A DNA stretch of 64,000 nucleotides from Polynucleobacter sp. MWH-HuK1 (GTDB lineage Bacteria > Pseudomonadota > Gammaproteobacteria > Burkholderiales > Burkholderiaceae): contig NZ_JACVPP010000001.1 in NCBI RefSeq assembly GCF_018881815.1, forward strand, positions 1,559,654 through 1,623,653, written 5' to 3'. Within the stretch, counting starts at the first letter, position 1; each line of letters begins with the position of its first letter. The notes below the pieces were generated by a model. That model saw only the letters and a list, made by a program, of their open reading frames with translations, did no database searches and was not told the origin of the DNA. A program made the translations under genes and the position numbers. Shown in pieces: positions 56,757 through 64,000 of the stretch.

Positions 56757-56806
56757 GCGGCACTTGTCGAACATTCGGTTTTAATCAGTTTCTAAAAGCA
56801 TCTTTT

Positions 56807-58039
56807 ATGACCTCATTTTACTTGAGCAAACCTTATCAACCACCCCAAGCCCCGGCAAAGCTCCCTCTAGGTAATCCCTGGGCCCTATTTGGGGGAATTA
56901 GCCCTGATCAGTTCATGACGCAGTATTGGCATAAAAAGTCCCTGCTGATCCGTGGGGCGATTCCAGCATTTACCTTATCTGCCCAACAGGGTAAGCCACT
57001 TGATAGCCCTATTCCAGCAAAACAATTGCTGGAATTTGCTCAAAATAAAGAGATCGAGTCACGCTTAGTTAAGACCAAGCCTTGGACTTTCGGTCAAGGA
57101 CCATTTTCCAAGCAAGCAATACCCTCTATAGACAAGCCAAACTGGACTTTGTTATTTCAGGGCATGGAGGCACACCACCCTGCTGCCGCAAAAATCCTGT
57201 CTTGGTTTCGCTTCATCCCAGATGCTCGCCTTGATGATTTAATGATCAGCATTGCCGGTGTTGGGGGTGGTGTTGGCCCACACTTTGATTCTTATGACGT
57301 ATTTCTCATTCAGATGTCGGGCAGAAGGCAGTGGCGTATTTCGGAACAGAAAGACCTCAGCCTAAATCCCAAGTTACCACTGAAGATTTTGCAGCACTTT
57401 AAGCCCGAGCAAGAATGGATACTAGAACCTGGTGACATGCTGTATCTGCCACCACACATTGCGCATGATGGCATCGCTCTAGATCCGGGCTGCCAGACTT
57501 GGTCAGTTGGATTTCGCTCACCCAGTTTTAAAGAATTACTGCAAGAGGGATTGTGGCGATTAGCTGAATCCCTTGAGGATATTCCCACTTTAGAGAAAAA
57601 ATTTGCAGACCCAAAACAAAAGGCAACTCACAGCGCCGAAGAATTGCCCGAGGAGTTGATCCAACAGCTGCGCTCGAAACTGAAAGAATTAAAACTTGAT
57701 CAAATTAATGGCTTCTTGCCTGGCATTACAAGCTACCTGTCAGAACCAAAGCAACAAGCAATTTTTGATTCTCCAAGTAAGCCACTGAATCCAAAGCAAT
57801 TTCAGAAGGCGCTTGAAGCAAGAAAGCTTATCCCCCATCCACAAACCCGTATTTTGACTCTCAATAGGCGGGTTTATTGCAACGGGGAGGATGTGACCAA
57901 GGCACAGAGTCCCTCGATTTCACGCGCTTGGCAGACCCTATCGGCATCTAAATTGCTTGCCAAAGCCAAACTCCACAACCTTGATAAATCCAGTCTTTAT
58001 GAGGCTTATTTGGCTGGCTGGCTTACTTTTGGGAAGTGA
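56807..58039 (+). CDS. roxA: JmjC/cupin ribosomal oxygenase, RoxA-like
   Basis: A 410-residue 2-oxoglutarate/Fe(II) oxygenase like E. coli YcfD/RoxA, which hydroxylates an Arg of ribosomal protein L16. Iron ligands are the HxD of GPHFDSYDVF and the His of PHIAHDGIAL; FMTQYWHKKSLLIRGA and WSVGFRSPS are other family blocks. A C-terminal winged-helix region follows. The partner substrate is inferred by family. Divergent from slyD. Confidence 0.88.
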   Translation: MTSFYLSKPYQPPQAPAKLPLGNPWALFGGISPDQFMTQYWHKKSLLIRGAIPAFTLSAQQGKPLDSPIPAKQLLEFAQNKEIESRLVKTKPWTFGQGPFSKQAIPSIDKPNWTLLFQGMEAHHPAAAKILSWFRFIPDARLDDLMISIAGVGGGVGPHFDSYDVFLIQMSGRRQWRISEQKDLSLNPKLPLKILQHFKPEQEWILEPGDMLYLPPHIAHDGIALDPGCQTWSVGFRSPSFKELLQEGLWRLAESLEDIPTLEKKFADPKQKATHSAEELPEELIQQLRSKLKELKLDQINGFLPGITSYLSEPKQQAIFDSPSKPLNPKQFQKALEARKLIPHPQTRILTLNRRVYCNGEDVTKAQSPSISRAWQTLSASKLLAKAKLHNLDKSSLYEAYLAGWLTFGK

Positions 58040-58054
58040 TGTCAGAGATGGATA

Positions 58055-58123
58055 TAATAAATACTGGAAACTACCTAGGGGCTATCCCTTGGTTTATCCA
58101 GAGAACAATTACCGGTAATTGTT
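58055..58123 (+). promoter_or_regulatory. Promoter -10 and 20-bp palindrome before the Ala-rich lipoprotein
   Basis: A consensus TATAAT lies at 58055-58060. Downstream, AACAATTACCGGTAATTGTT (58104-58123) is a perfect 20-bp palindrome followed by GTTAATTTTTT. If transcription starts near 58067, it forms a hairpin in the 5' leader of the lipoprotein message about 25 bases before the start codon. It could also be an operator or the terminator of roxA. Confidence 0.45.
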
Positions 58124-58148
58124 GTTAATTTTTTAAAGGAATTTACAA

Positions 58149-58349
58149 ATGAAGAAGTCACTCGTATTCGCTGCTATGTTAGCAATCGCCTTGGCCGCTT
58201 GCGGCAAGAAAGAAGAAGCAAAGCCTGTTGAAGCTGCTCCAGCTGCCCCAGCTGCTGCCCCAGCTGCTGCTCCAGCTGCAGAAGCTCCTGCTGCTGCTCC
58301 TGCTGCTCCAGCTGCTCCAGCTGCTCCTGCTGCTGACGCTAAGAAGTAA
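58149..58349 (+). CDS. Small Ala/Pro-rich lipoprotein
   Basis: A 66-residue lipoprotein: signal peptide with lipobox LAAC (Cys about 18), a charged KKEEAKP linker, then about 40 residues of Ala-Pro repeats (APAAP units). A good Shine-Dalgarno site (AAAGGAA) precedes it. Such proteins resemble small envelope-spacer lipoproteins; no enzymatic role is expected. Single gene with its own strong terminator. Confidence 0.8.
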   Translation: MKKSLVFAAMLAIALAACGKKEEAKPVEAAPAAPAAAPAAAPAAEAPAAAPAAPAAPAAPAADAKK

Positions 58350-58363
58350 TCTTCTTTATAAAG

Positions 58364-58396
58364 AAAAAAGCCGCTGAAAAGCGGCTTTTTTCTTTG
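58364..58396. terminator. Strong bidirectional terminator
   Basis: AAAAAAGCCGCT-GAAA-AGCGGCTTTTTT is a 12-bp inverted repeat with a GAAA tetraloop and T6. It ends the Ala-rich lipoprotein gene and, on the other strand, bamC. Confidence 0.93.
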
Positions 58397-58410
58397 CTGT
58401 AAAAAATGAA

Positions 58411-59559
58411 TTACCTTGTGAGTTGCTCTGTTAACAAGGTCAACAACTGGTATCCGGCGGGCGTATTTTCTGGCTTGCCGTCAGCGCTTTGTACGTATAC
58501 ACTCGCAGAATTTTCACCAGTACCCTTTACAACAACTTGGTATTTTTTAGCCTTCAAGCTTGAATCATCTTTACTGCTAAATAAGTTTGAGAAGAAGCCT
58601 TTGGTATCACCCAATTCCTTAGGGTTGACGTAGCGTACGTAGTAAACACCGGCAGTGCGATTACGATCTTCAACGGTAAAGTTTGAGCGATCAAGCGCCA
58701 ATCCAACATCGCGCCAAGAACGATCAAAGCCTACGCCGAGCTCAATGTGAGCCTGATTCGTGCCATCTTGCACAAACTTAGCTTTTGGAGTTTTGGGTCC
58801 AAGAGGCGTCGCTACCATTGCTTTTGCTTGCTCTTGAGTCATGCCCAGGCGCTCCATCAAGCGCGCCAAGAAAGCAGCCTCTAACTCAGGATCATTTGGG
58901 CGTGGCGTCCAGATTGTGGATAAACAAGCTCCTGTTGTATCAGTAGTACATTTTTCGATTGCACCGCGCTGGGTAATGTAAATCTCCGTTTCACCCGGCT
59001 TTGTAACTTCAAGGCGAGTTTTGTACTTATCGCGCTCGCCAGTATCGTAAACAGAATCCAAGGCACCGCCAATAGTTGAACGAATCCAATCTTGCGCAAT
59101 TTTTGCGCGATTCTCGGCCCAGTCAGTTTCCATAATGCCAGTTGATGGTGAATCAACAACTAGCAAGAAACCATTTTCTTGCCAAAAATCTTTTACCTGC
59201 GGATAAAGTTCAGGCGCTGGCTTTTCTACAACCAACCAACGACGCTCACCATCACGAGCAATGCGCATACCAGGGATACCTGTCATAACATTGCTACGCA
59301 GCTGAGCTGATTTCTTAACAGCTGCATTGTATTCAGACATGGTGGCTGTGCCGTCTTGAACAATGTAACGTCGATCCGCTTGTGCGGTGATTAAATCAGG
59401 AGGGTATGACAGATTAGGGCCACGAACGGCGCCAGCACTCTTATAGTCAACCGTATCGCTGCTGGTCACCGACTTGCATGAACATAACAATGCAATGCTA
59501 CAAGTGGCTAAAGCAAGAATCGATAGATATCGACGGATTGATTGAAGCAAATTCATCAT
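58411..59559 (-). CDS. bamC: Outer membrane assembly factor BamC
   Basis: A 382-residue lipoprotein subunit of the Bam complex. Signal peptide with lipobox LLCSC, then [19 protein letters not shown], the unstructured BamC linker, followed by two helix-grip domains (about residues 100-220 and 260-350). The gene follows dapA with a 4-base ATGA overlap, the same dapA-bamC order as in other proteobacteria, which supports the call. Confidence 0.88.
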   Translation of the reverse strand: MMNLLQSIRRYLSILALATCSIALLCSCKSVTSSDTVDYKSAGAVRGPNLSYPPDLITAQADRRYIVQDGTATMSEYNAAVKKSAQLRSNVMTGIPGMRIARDGERRWLVVEKPAPELYPQVKDFWQENGFLLVVDSPSTGIMETDWAENRAKIAQDWIRSTIGGALDSVYDTGERDKYKTRLEVTKPGETEIYITQRGAIEKCTTDTTGACLSTIWTPRPNDPELEAAFLARLMERLGMTQEQAKAMVATPLGPKTPKAKFVQDGTNQAHIELGVGFDRSWRDVGLALDRSNFTVEDRNRTAGVYYVRYVNPKELGDTKGFFSNLFSSKDDSSLKAKKYQVVVKGTGENSASVYVQSADGKPENTPAGYQLLTLLTEQLTR

Positions 59560-60479
59560 AATAAGTTGGCCTGTTTTAAAGCTGCCTTTAATGGCTCACG
59601 AAGAGAATTGCTTAATGGGGTTAATGGCAAACGAATGCCAGCAGTAATCTTGCCCATCTCATGCAGGGCCCACTTCACTGGGATTGGGTTTGCTTCTGTA
59701 AACATCGCCTTGTGAACCGCAATCAATTGATATTGTATTTCACGTGTTCGCTTTACATCATCAGACATAGCAGCAACGCACAACTCATGCATTAAGCGTG
59801 GGGCAATGTTGGCTGTAACAGAAATATTGCCCTTGCCACCCATCAACATCAACATAGCAGCTGTTAAATCATCTCCAGAGATAACTGAAAAGTCTAGATG
59901 ACCGGCACGCTTAAGATCATTGATCAATAAAGTACCACGCTCCAAGCTACCTGTAGCCTCTTTAATACCAATAATGCCTGGCACAGCAGCTAAACGAACT
60001 ACGGTATCCCCAGCCAAATCAGCAACTGTTCTTCCGGGAACGTTATACAAAATTACCGGCAAATCTACTGACTCAGCAATCTTTTTAAAGTGGGCATACA
60101 TACCCTCTTGCGTAGGCTTGTTGTAATACGGCACTACTTGCAAGCTAGCATCAGCACCGACTTGCGCAGCATATTTAGTTAACTCAATCGCCTCAATAGT
60201 GGAATTGCCGCCAGTGCCTGCAATCACAGGAATGCGTCCAGCTATCTGCTCTACCGTCACACGAATGAGTTCGCAATGTTCTTCAACAGAAACCGTAGGA
60301 GATTCGCCGCTGGTGCCAACAATCACAATTCCGTCAGTACCTTCAGCGACATGCCAATCCAACAAAGAACGCAAGGTGGCGTAATCCAAACTCCCGTCTT
60401 CAAACATCGGAGTAACGATAGCTGGCATGCTGCCAGCAATGGGCTTTTTGCTACCTTTGGAATGAGCTGTATTTGTCAC
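59556..60479 (-). CDS. dapA: 4-Hydroxy-tetrahydrodipicolinate synthase
   Basis: A 307-residue TIM-barrel aldolase of lysine and peptidoglycan precursor synthesis. The pyruvate-binding lysine is in [11 protein letters not shown], the proton-relay Tyr in [14 protein letters not shown], and [10 protein letters not shown] is the conserved carboxylate loop. Co-transcribed with bamC. Confidence 0.95.
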   Translation of the reverse strand: MTNTAHSKGSKKPIAGSMPAIVTPMFEDGSLDYATLRSLLDWHVAEGTDGIVIVGTSGESPTVSVEEHCELIRVTVEQIAGRIPVIAGTGGNSTIEAIELTKYAAQVGADASLQVVPYYNKPTQEGMYAHFKKIAESVDLPVILYNVPGRTVADLAGDTVVRLAAVPGIIGIKEATGSLERGTLLINDLKRAGHLDFSVISGDDLTAAMLMLMGGKGNISVTANIAPRLMHELCVAAMSDDVKRTREIQYQLIAVHKAMFTEANPIPVKWALHEMGKITAGIRLPLTPLSNSLREPLKAALKQANLL

Positions 60480-60505
60480 CGAATATGCACCAATTTTTAG
60501 CTGTC

Positions 60506-61072
60506 TTAACCCTGAAATTGTAACGGAATGCGCTGTTTTAGCTCACCTTTTACGGCGCAGAGGCGCTGAACCATAGCTGGTTTGGGCTCATCCTCATAAA
60601 TGTCTTCATAAGCTACTACTTTAAGCCCATGGGAAGCGGAAAATGCCAGCAATTCCCCTGGATTTAACAGGAAATTTGGGTTTGATGGCTTACCAAATTC
60701 CCCGTTCCCCAGGGCAAAGGTTTCGTAGATTAAGACGCCCCCTTCTTGAAGCATTTTGGGTAGCTGATCTAAATGTGGGCGATAGAGGTAATTAGTCACC
60801 ACAATGGCGCTGAACTCAAAGTTATCGAGAGGCCATTCAGCCTGCTCAAGATCATAATTCTTTGGGGTGATGAGAGCGTTATTTAAAGCCTGAACGGCTG
60901 AAACATCTTGGTCTACAGCTAACACCTGATGCCCAGCATTTGCCAACCACACAGAATGACGCCCAGATCCGCAAGCTAAATCCAAAACAACCCCACCCTT
61001 CGGAATCAGTGGAGAAAAACGCCTCACCCACAGGGAGGCATTGGAAATCACATCATGCGCATTGAATAACAT
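60506..61072 (-). CDS. SAM-dependent methyltransferase, unknown substrate
   Basis: A 188-residue class I methyltransferase. The SAM site [20 protein letters not shown] is followed by the acidic VLAVDQD. TehB-like proteins have a similar layout. The substrate is unknown. It lies 6 bases after trpS and precedes dapA in a tightly spaced run. Confidence 0.85.
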   Translation of the reverse strand: MLFNAHDVISNASLWVRRFSPLIPKGGVVLDLACGSGRHSVWLANAGHQVLAVDQDVSAVQALNNALITPKNYDLEQAEWPLDNFEFSAIVVTNYLYRPHLDQLPKMLQEGGVLIYETFALGNGEFGKPSNPNFLLNPGELLAFSASHGLKVVAYEDIYEDEPKPAMVQRLCAVKGELKQRIPLQFQG

Positions 61073-61078
61073 GAATTC

Positions 61079-62281
61079 TCAATCGTAAGCCAAGCCCATT
61101 GCTTCGCGAACCTCACGCATAGTTTCTTGCGCAACCTTACGTGCCTTATCGCAACCATCAGCAATGATGGAGCGCAGCAAGCTAGGGTCATCCAAGTACT
61201 TCTGAGCACGCTCAAACATAGGCTGCTGCTCTGCCAAAATGGAATCAATGACGGGTTGCTTGCATTCAAGACACCCAATGCCTGCTGACTTACATCCCTT
61301 ATCTACCCATTGCTTTGTCTCCTCATTTGAGTAGACGGTGTGAAGCTGCCAAACCGGGCAACGAGCTGGGTCACCCACATCAGTTCTGCGTACACGCGCA
61401 GGGTCTGTAGGCATTGTGCGAATCTTCTTAATTACTTCCTCTGGATTCTCACGAATACTAATAGTATTGCCATAAGACTTTGACATTTTTTGCCCATCAA
61501 TACCAGGCATGCGTGATGATGTAGTAAGTAATGCTTGCGGTTCAGGCAGAATGATTTTACGGGCACCCTCCAAGAAACCAAAGAGTCTCTCGCGGTCGGC
61601 CATAGATAAACTCTGAGCTTCTTGCAACAATGCTTTTGCCCGCTCTAAAGCTTCATCGTCACCACGCTCCTGAAATGCCACTCGCAATTCTGCATACATC
61701 TTGGCACGTTTACTGCCCAACTTTTTGACAGCCTCCAAAGCTTTTTCTTCAAAACCAGGTTCACGGCCATACAAATAATTAAAGCGACGCGCTACTTCAC
61801 GAGTCATTTCTACGTGAGGGACCTGATCTTCACCCACAGGCACAAACTGCGCACGATAAATCAAAATATCAGCAGCCTGTAACAGTGGATAACCCAGAAA
61901 TCCATAGGTTTGGAGGTCTTTTTCTTTGAGCTTCTCTATCTGATCTTTATAGGTGGGTACACGCTCCAACCAACCTAATGGCGTTCCCATAGAAAGCAAT
62001 AAAAATAGTTCGGCATGCTCAGGCACTTTACTTTGAATAAACAAAGTAGCTTGGTTAGGATCTACGCCTGTTGCCAGCCAATCAATCACCATGTCCCACA
62101 CAGATTGCTCAATCACATCCGGAGTTTCATAGTGAGTAGTTAACGCATGCCAATCCGCTACGAAAAAGAAACAAGGGTATTCGGACTGCAAGCGGACCCA
62201 GTTCTTTAAAACGCCATGGTAGTGACCTAAGTGCAAATTACCGGTTGGGCGCATGCCAGAGAGAACGCGTTCAGCAAACAT
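61079..62281 (-). CDS. trpS: Tryptophanyl-tRNA synthetase
   Basis: TrpRS, 400 residues. HIGH is HLGH (residues 17-20) in PTGNLHLGHYHG; the KMSKS loop is GQKMSKSYGN. VADWHALTTHY and YPLLQAADILIYRAQFVPVG are the tryptophan and dimer motifs. A central stretch between these (about residues 200-245) is longer than in short TrpRS forms, as in other betaproteobacteria. Confidence 0.95.
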   Translation of the reverse strand: MFAERVLSGMRPTGNLHLGHYHGVLKNWVRLQSEYPCFFFVADWHALTTHYETPDVIEQSVWDMVIDWLATGVDPNQATLFIQSKVPEHAELFLLLSMGTPLGWLERVPTYKDQIEKLKEKDLQTYGFLGYPLLQAADILIYRAQFVPVGEDQVPHVEMTREVARRFNYLYGREPGFEEKALEAVKKLGSKRAKMYAELRVAFQERGDDEALERAKALLQEAQSLSMADRERLFGFLEGARKIILPEPQALLTTSSRMPGIDGQKMSKSYGNTISIRENPEEVIKKIRTMPTDPARVRRTDVGDPARCPVWQLHTVYSNEETKQWVDKGCKSAGIGCLECKQPVIDSILAEQQPMFERAQKYLDDPSLLRSIIADGCDKARKVAQETMREVREAMGLAYD

Positions 62282-62332
62282 CTGTTTTCTTTTTCTAAAT
62301 AGTTAAGGGATAAGGAATTAAGTAGTTGGTAA

Positions 62333-63184
62333 TTAATGAAAAGCAGACCATACTGGAGTGAGATGATCTGGCAAATGCGGTAAATTACCCAAGTCAATAT
62401 GACTTTCATTTGGATCATGAAAATCCGATCCACGGGAAGCTAAAAAGCCGTACTGCTGTGCGATTTTTGCAAAGGTTTTATATTGATCTGGACTGTGACT
62501 GCCAGTAATAACCTCAATCGCCAGACCTCCCAGGTCTTTAAAGTGCTTATAGAGCTCATCCATTTGCATGGCGTTTAATCTGCTGTAACGACCGGGGTGG
62601 GCAATCACTGCTACACCCCCTGCAGACTTAATCCAATTAACAGCATTGTCTAGGCTGGCCCACTGATGAGGAACGTATCCTGGCTTGCCTTCAATCAAGT
62701 AATTTTTAAATACATGCTCGGTATCGCGACACACACCCTGCTCTACCAAAAAACGAGCAAAGTGAGTTCTGGAAATCAACTCATGATTGCCGGCAAAATG
62801 AAGTGCGCCTTCATACGCACCAGGAATTCCTACCTTAAGTAATTGCTCTGCCATCAGTTGCGCACGATTTGCACGACCATCACGTGTTTGACGTAAACCC
62901 TCAATAATTCCGATATGCTCCGCATCGATACCAAGTCCAACAATATGAATGGTCTCACCCATCCAAGTCACGGAAATTTCAACACCACCGAGATAATCGA
63001 TATTGAGAGCGCTGGCTGCTTCTCGAGCACGCTTCTGCCCATCCAATTCGTCATGGTCGGTTAAAGCCCACAAATGCACACCATTCGCTTTTGCACGCTC
63101 CGCCAATTCTTCAGGCGTTAAAGTGCCGTCAGAAATGACTGAATGGCAATGCAAATCGGCATTAATGGGTGAAAAGCTGCTCAT
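62333..63184 (-). CDS. PHP-domain phosphoesterase (YciV/RNase AM-like)
   Basis: A 283-residue PHP-family metallo-phosphatase. Metal ligands are seen in NADLHCHSVISDGTL, WALTDHDELDG, VIAHPGRY and GSDFHDPNE. E. coli YciV of this type removes phosphate from 3',5'-nucleoside bisphosphates and trims RNA 5' ends. It lies between trpS and zapE on the minus strand. Confidence 0.88.
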   Translation of the reverse strand: MSSFSPINADLHCHSVISDGTLTPEELAERAKANGVHLWALTDHDELDGQKRAREAASALNIDYLGGVEISVTWMGETIHIVGLGIDAEHIGIIEGLRQTRDGRANRAQLMAEQLLKVGIPGAYEGALHFAGNHELISRTHFARFLVEQGVCRDTEHVFKNYLIEGKPGYVPHQWASLDNAVNWIKSAGGVAVIAHPGRYSRLNAMQMDELYKHFKDLGGLAIEVITGSHSPDQYKTFAKIAQQYGFLASRGSDFHDPNESHIDLGNLPHLPDHLTPVWSAFH

Positions 63185-63193
63185 GACCCTATT

Positions 63194-64000
63194 TTAGGTC
63201 AAGCTGGTATCAATTACACGGCGCGGGGCATCCAGGTAGTCGCGAGACTGCATCTCGATCAAACGGGACACGGTTCTGGAGAATTCAGCGGTAATTTGAC
63301 CCTCTGTATACAAATCCGGGGCTGGAACCTCTGCAGAGATAATCAGCTTAATTTTGTGGTCGTATAGGACGTCAATCAACCAGATAAAGCGGCGGGCCTC
63401 ATTGGTCATTCTTGGAGGCATATAAGGCACCCCCGACAGAATCACCGTATGAAACTGATTGGCTATTTCCAAATAATCATTTTGTGAGCGCGGGCCGCAG
63501 CATAGGGTTTTGAAATCAAACCAAACTACGCCATCAGCCATATGTAAGGGGCGTAATTCGCGGGATTCAATATTCAAAACAGGATTGCGAGTCTCTTTTT
63601 GATTGCCAATCAGTGTTTGAAACATTTGACCTAAGGTCGCTTGTGTTTCAGCATTTACGGGAGTTAGATAGGCTTCAACTTGTGCCATCTGTACACGACG
63701 GTAATCATTGCCGGCATCAACATTGAGCACATCTAACTTTTCTTCTAGCAGTTTGATGGCAGGAAGCAATCGATCGCGATGCAAACCATTTGGGTATAAC
63801 TGATCCGGACGATAGTTCGATGTCATCACAAACTGTACGCGGTCTGTAAAGAGTGCATCAAGCAAGCGATACAAAATCATTGCATCGGCAATGTCATTAA
63901 TATGAAACTCGTCAAAACAAATCAGACGATAGCGCTTAGAAATACGCTTTGCTAATTCTTCTAAAGGATCGGATAAGCCTGATAACTCATGGAGTTCGCG
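63194..64000 (-). CDS. zapE: Cell division ATPase ZapE (5' end outside window)
   Basis: The C-terminal 268 residues of an AFG1-family ATPase; the frame stays open to the window edge. The Walker B region RLICFDEFHINDIADAMIL is visible, followed by FVMTSNYRPDQLYP (sensor) and FIWLIDVLYDHKIKLIISAE. ZapE binds FtsZ at the division site under stress. The Walker A part lies outside the window. Confidence 0.92.
   Translation of the reverse strand, partial: RELHELSGLSDPLEELAKRISKRYRLICFDEFHINDIADAMILYRLLDALFTDRVQFVMTSNYRPDQLYPNGLHRDRLLPAIKLLEEKLDVLNVDAGNDYRRVQMAQVEAYLTPVNAETQATLGQMFQTLIGNQKETRNPVLNIESRELRPLHMADGVVWFDFKTLCCGPRSQNDYLEIANQFHTVILSGVPYMPPRMTNEARRFIWLIDVLYDHKIKLIISAEVPAPDLYTEGQITAEFSRTVSRLIEMQSRDYLDAPRRVIDTSLT

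Noticed and set aside
58230..58345. CRISPR-like or tandem DNA repeat
   Set aside because: The repetition is Ala/Pro codons within a signal-peptide-bearing lipoprotein; there are no spacers.

Overview
The window looks like chromosome from a small-genome betaproteobacterium of the Burkholderiaceae, most like Polynucleobacter. The evidence is gene content and order (thiC-O-S-G-E with thiD convergent, a long ThiE, dapA-bamC, cysS with a TPR lipoprotein, accA-tilS, Bug-type receptors), moderate GC, and tight operons with many ATGA/TAATG overlaps. This was judged by reading only; no database search was made.

Layout. 1-3.1 kb: accessory genes of a molybdenum-hydroxylase type system (CoxE-like VWA protein cut by the window edge, RidA, MobA-like nucleotidyltransferase, XdhC). 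3.1-7.5 kb: topoisomerase IV (parE-parC, minus strand). 7.6-10.2 kb: CaiB-type CoA transferase, MFS transporter and a 47-residue membrane peptide. 10.2-10.35 kb: tRNA-Arg(CCT) followed by an inverted pair of consensus DnaA boxes. 10.5-17.5 kb: thiamine region with a DUF4743-type Nudix hydrolase, TPP riboswitch, thiC-thiO-thiS-thiG-thiE and convergent thiD.

17.6-22.5 kb is the most unusual part. It is a compact integrated element of about 4.9 kb in tRNA-Asn(GTT), bounded by a perfect 49-bp direct repeat. It carries a tyrosine integrase, two small unknown or regulator-like proteins, a small HUH-type replication/nicking protein, a short phage-type 'GAPLGN' protein, a 387-residue protein with an HNH/zinc-ribbon nuclease-like C-terminus, and two lipoproteins on the opposite strand. 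It has no capsid, tail or conjugation genes, so it resembles a satellite or a minimal integrative replicon with defence-like cargo. The tRNA's own terminator now lies beyond the far end of the element.

22.6-32.0 kb: trhP (yegQ), a membrane protein, an outer-membrane transporter-like protein, an IlvD/Edd dehydratase, DUF4442, PlsC, nitronate monooxygenase, FadD and an OMP. 32.2-38.9 kb: fatty-acid beta-oxidation operon (TetR regulator, acyl-CoA dehydrogenase, FadN-type fusion, thiolase) and a DUF2147 protein. 38.9-45.4 kb: GMC oxidoreductase, a divergent nucleosidase/apt pair, a YqjD-YqjE-YqjK-like set, Smr protein, a tiny HTH protein with a palindromic operator, a lipoprotein and a Bug receptor.

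45.5-64 kb is mostly housekeeping: tRNA-Ser(GCT), lysC, tilS, accA, an AlkA-like glycosylase, cysS, a TPR lipoprotein, ppiB, lpxH, suhB, trmJ, cysE, slyD, roxA-like oxygenase, a small Ala-rich lipoprotein, bamC, dapA, a methyltransferase, trpS, a PHP phosphatase and zapE (cut by the window end). No gene-free stretch longer than about 300 bases was seen. The longest gaps hold tRNAs, the riboswitch or the attachment site.
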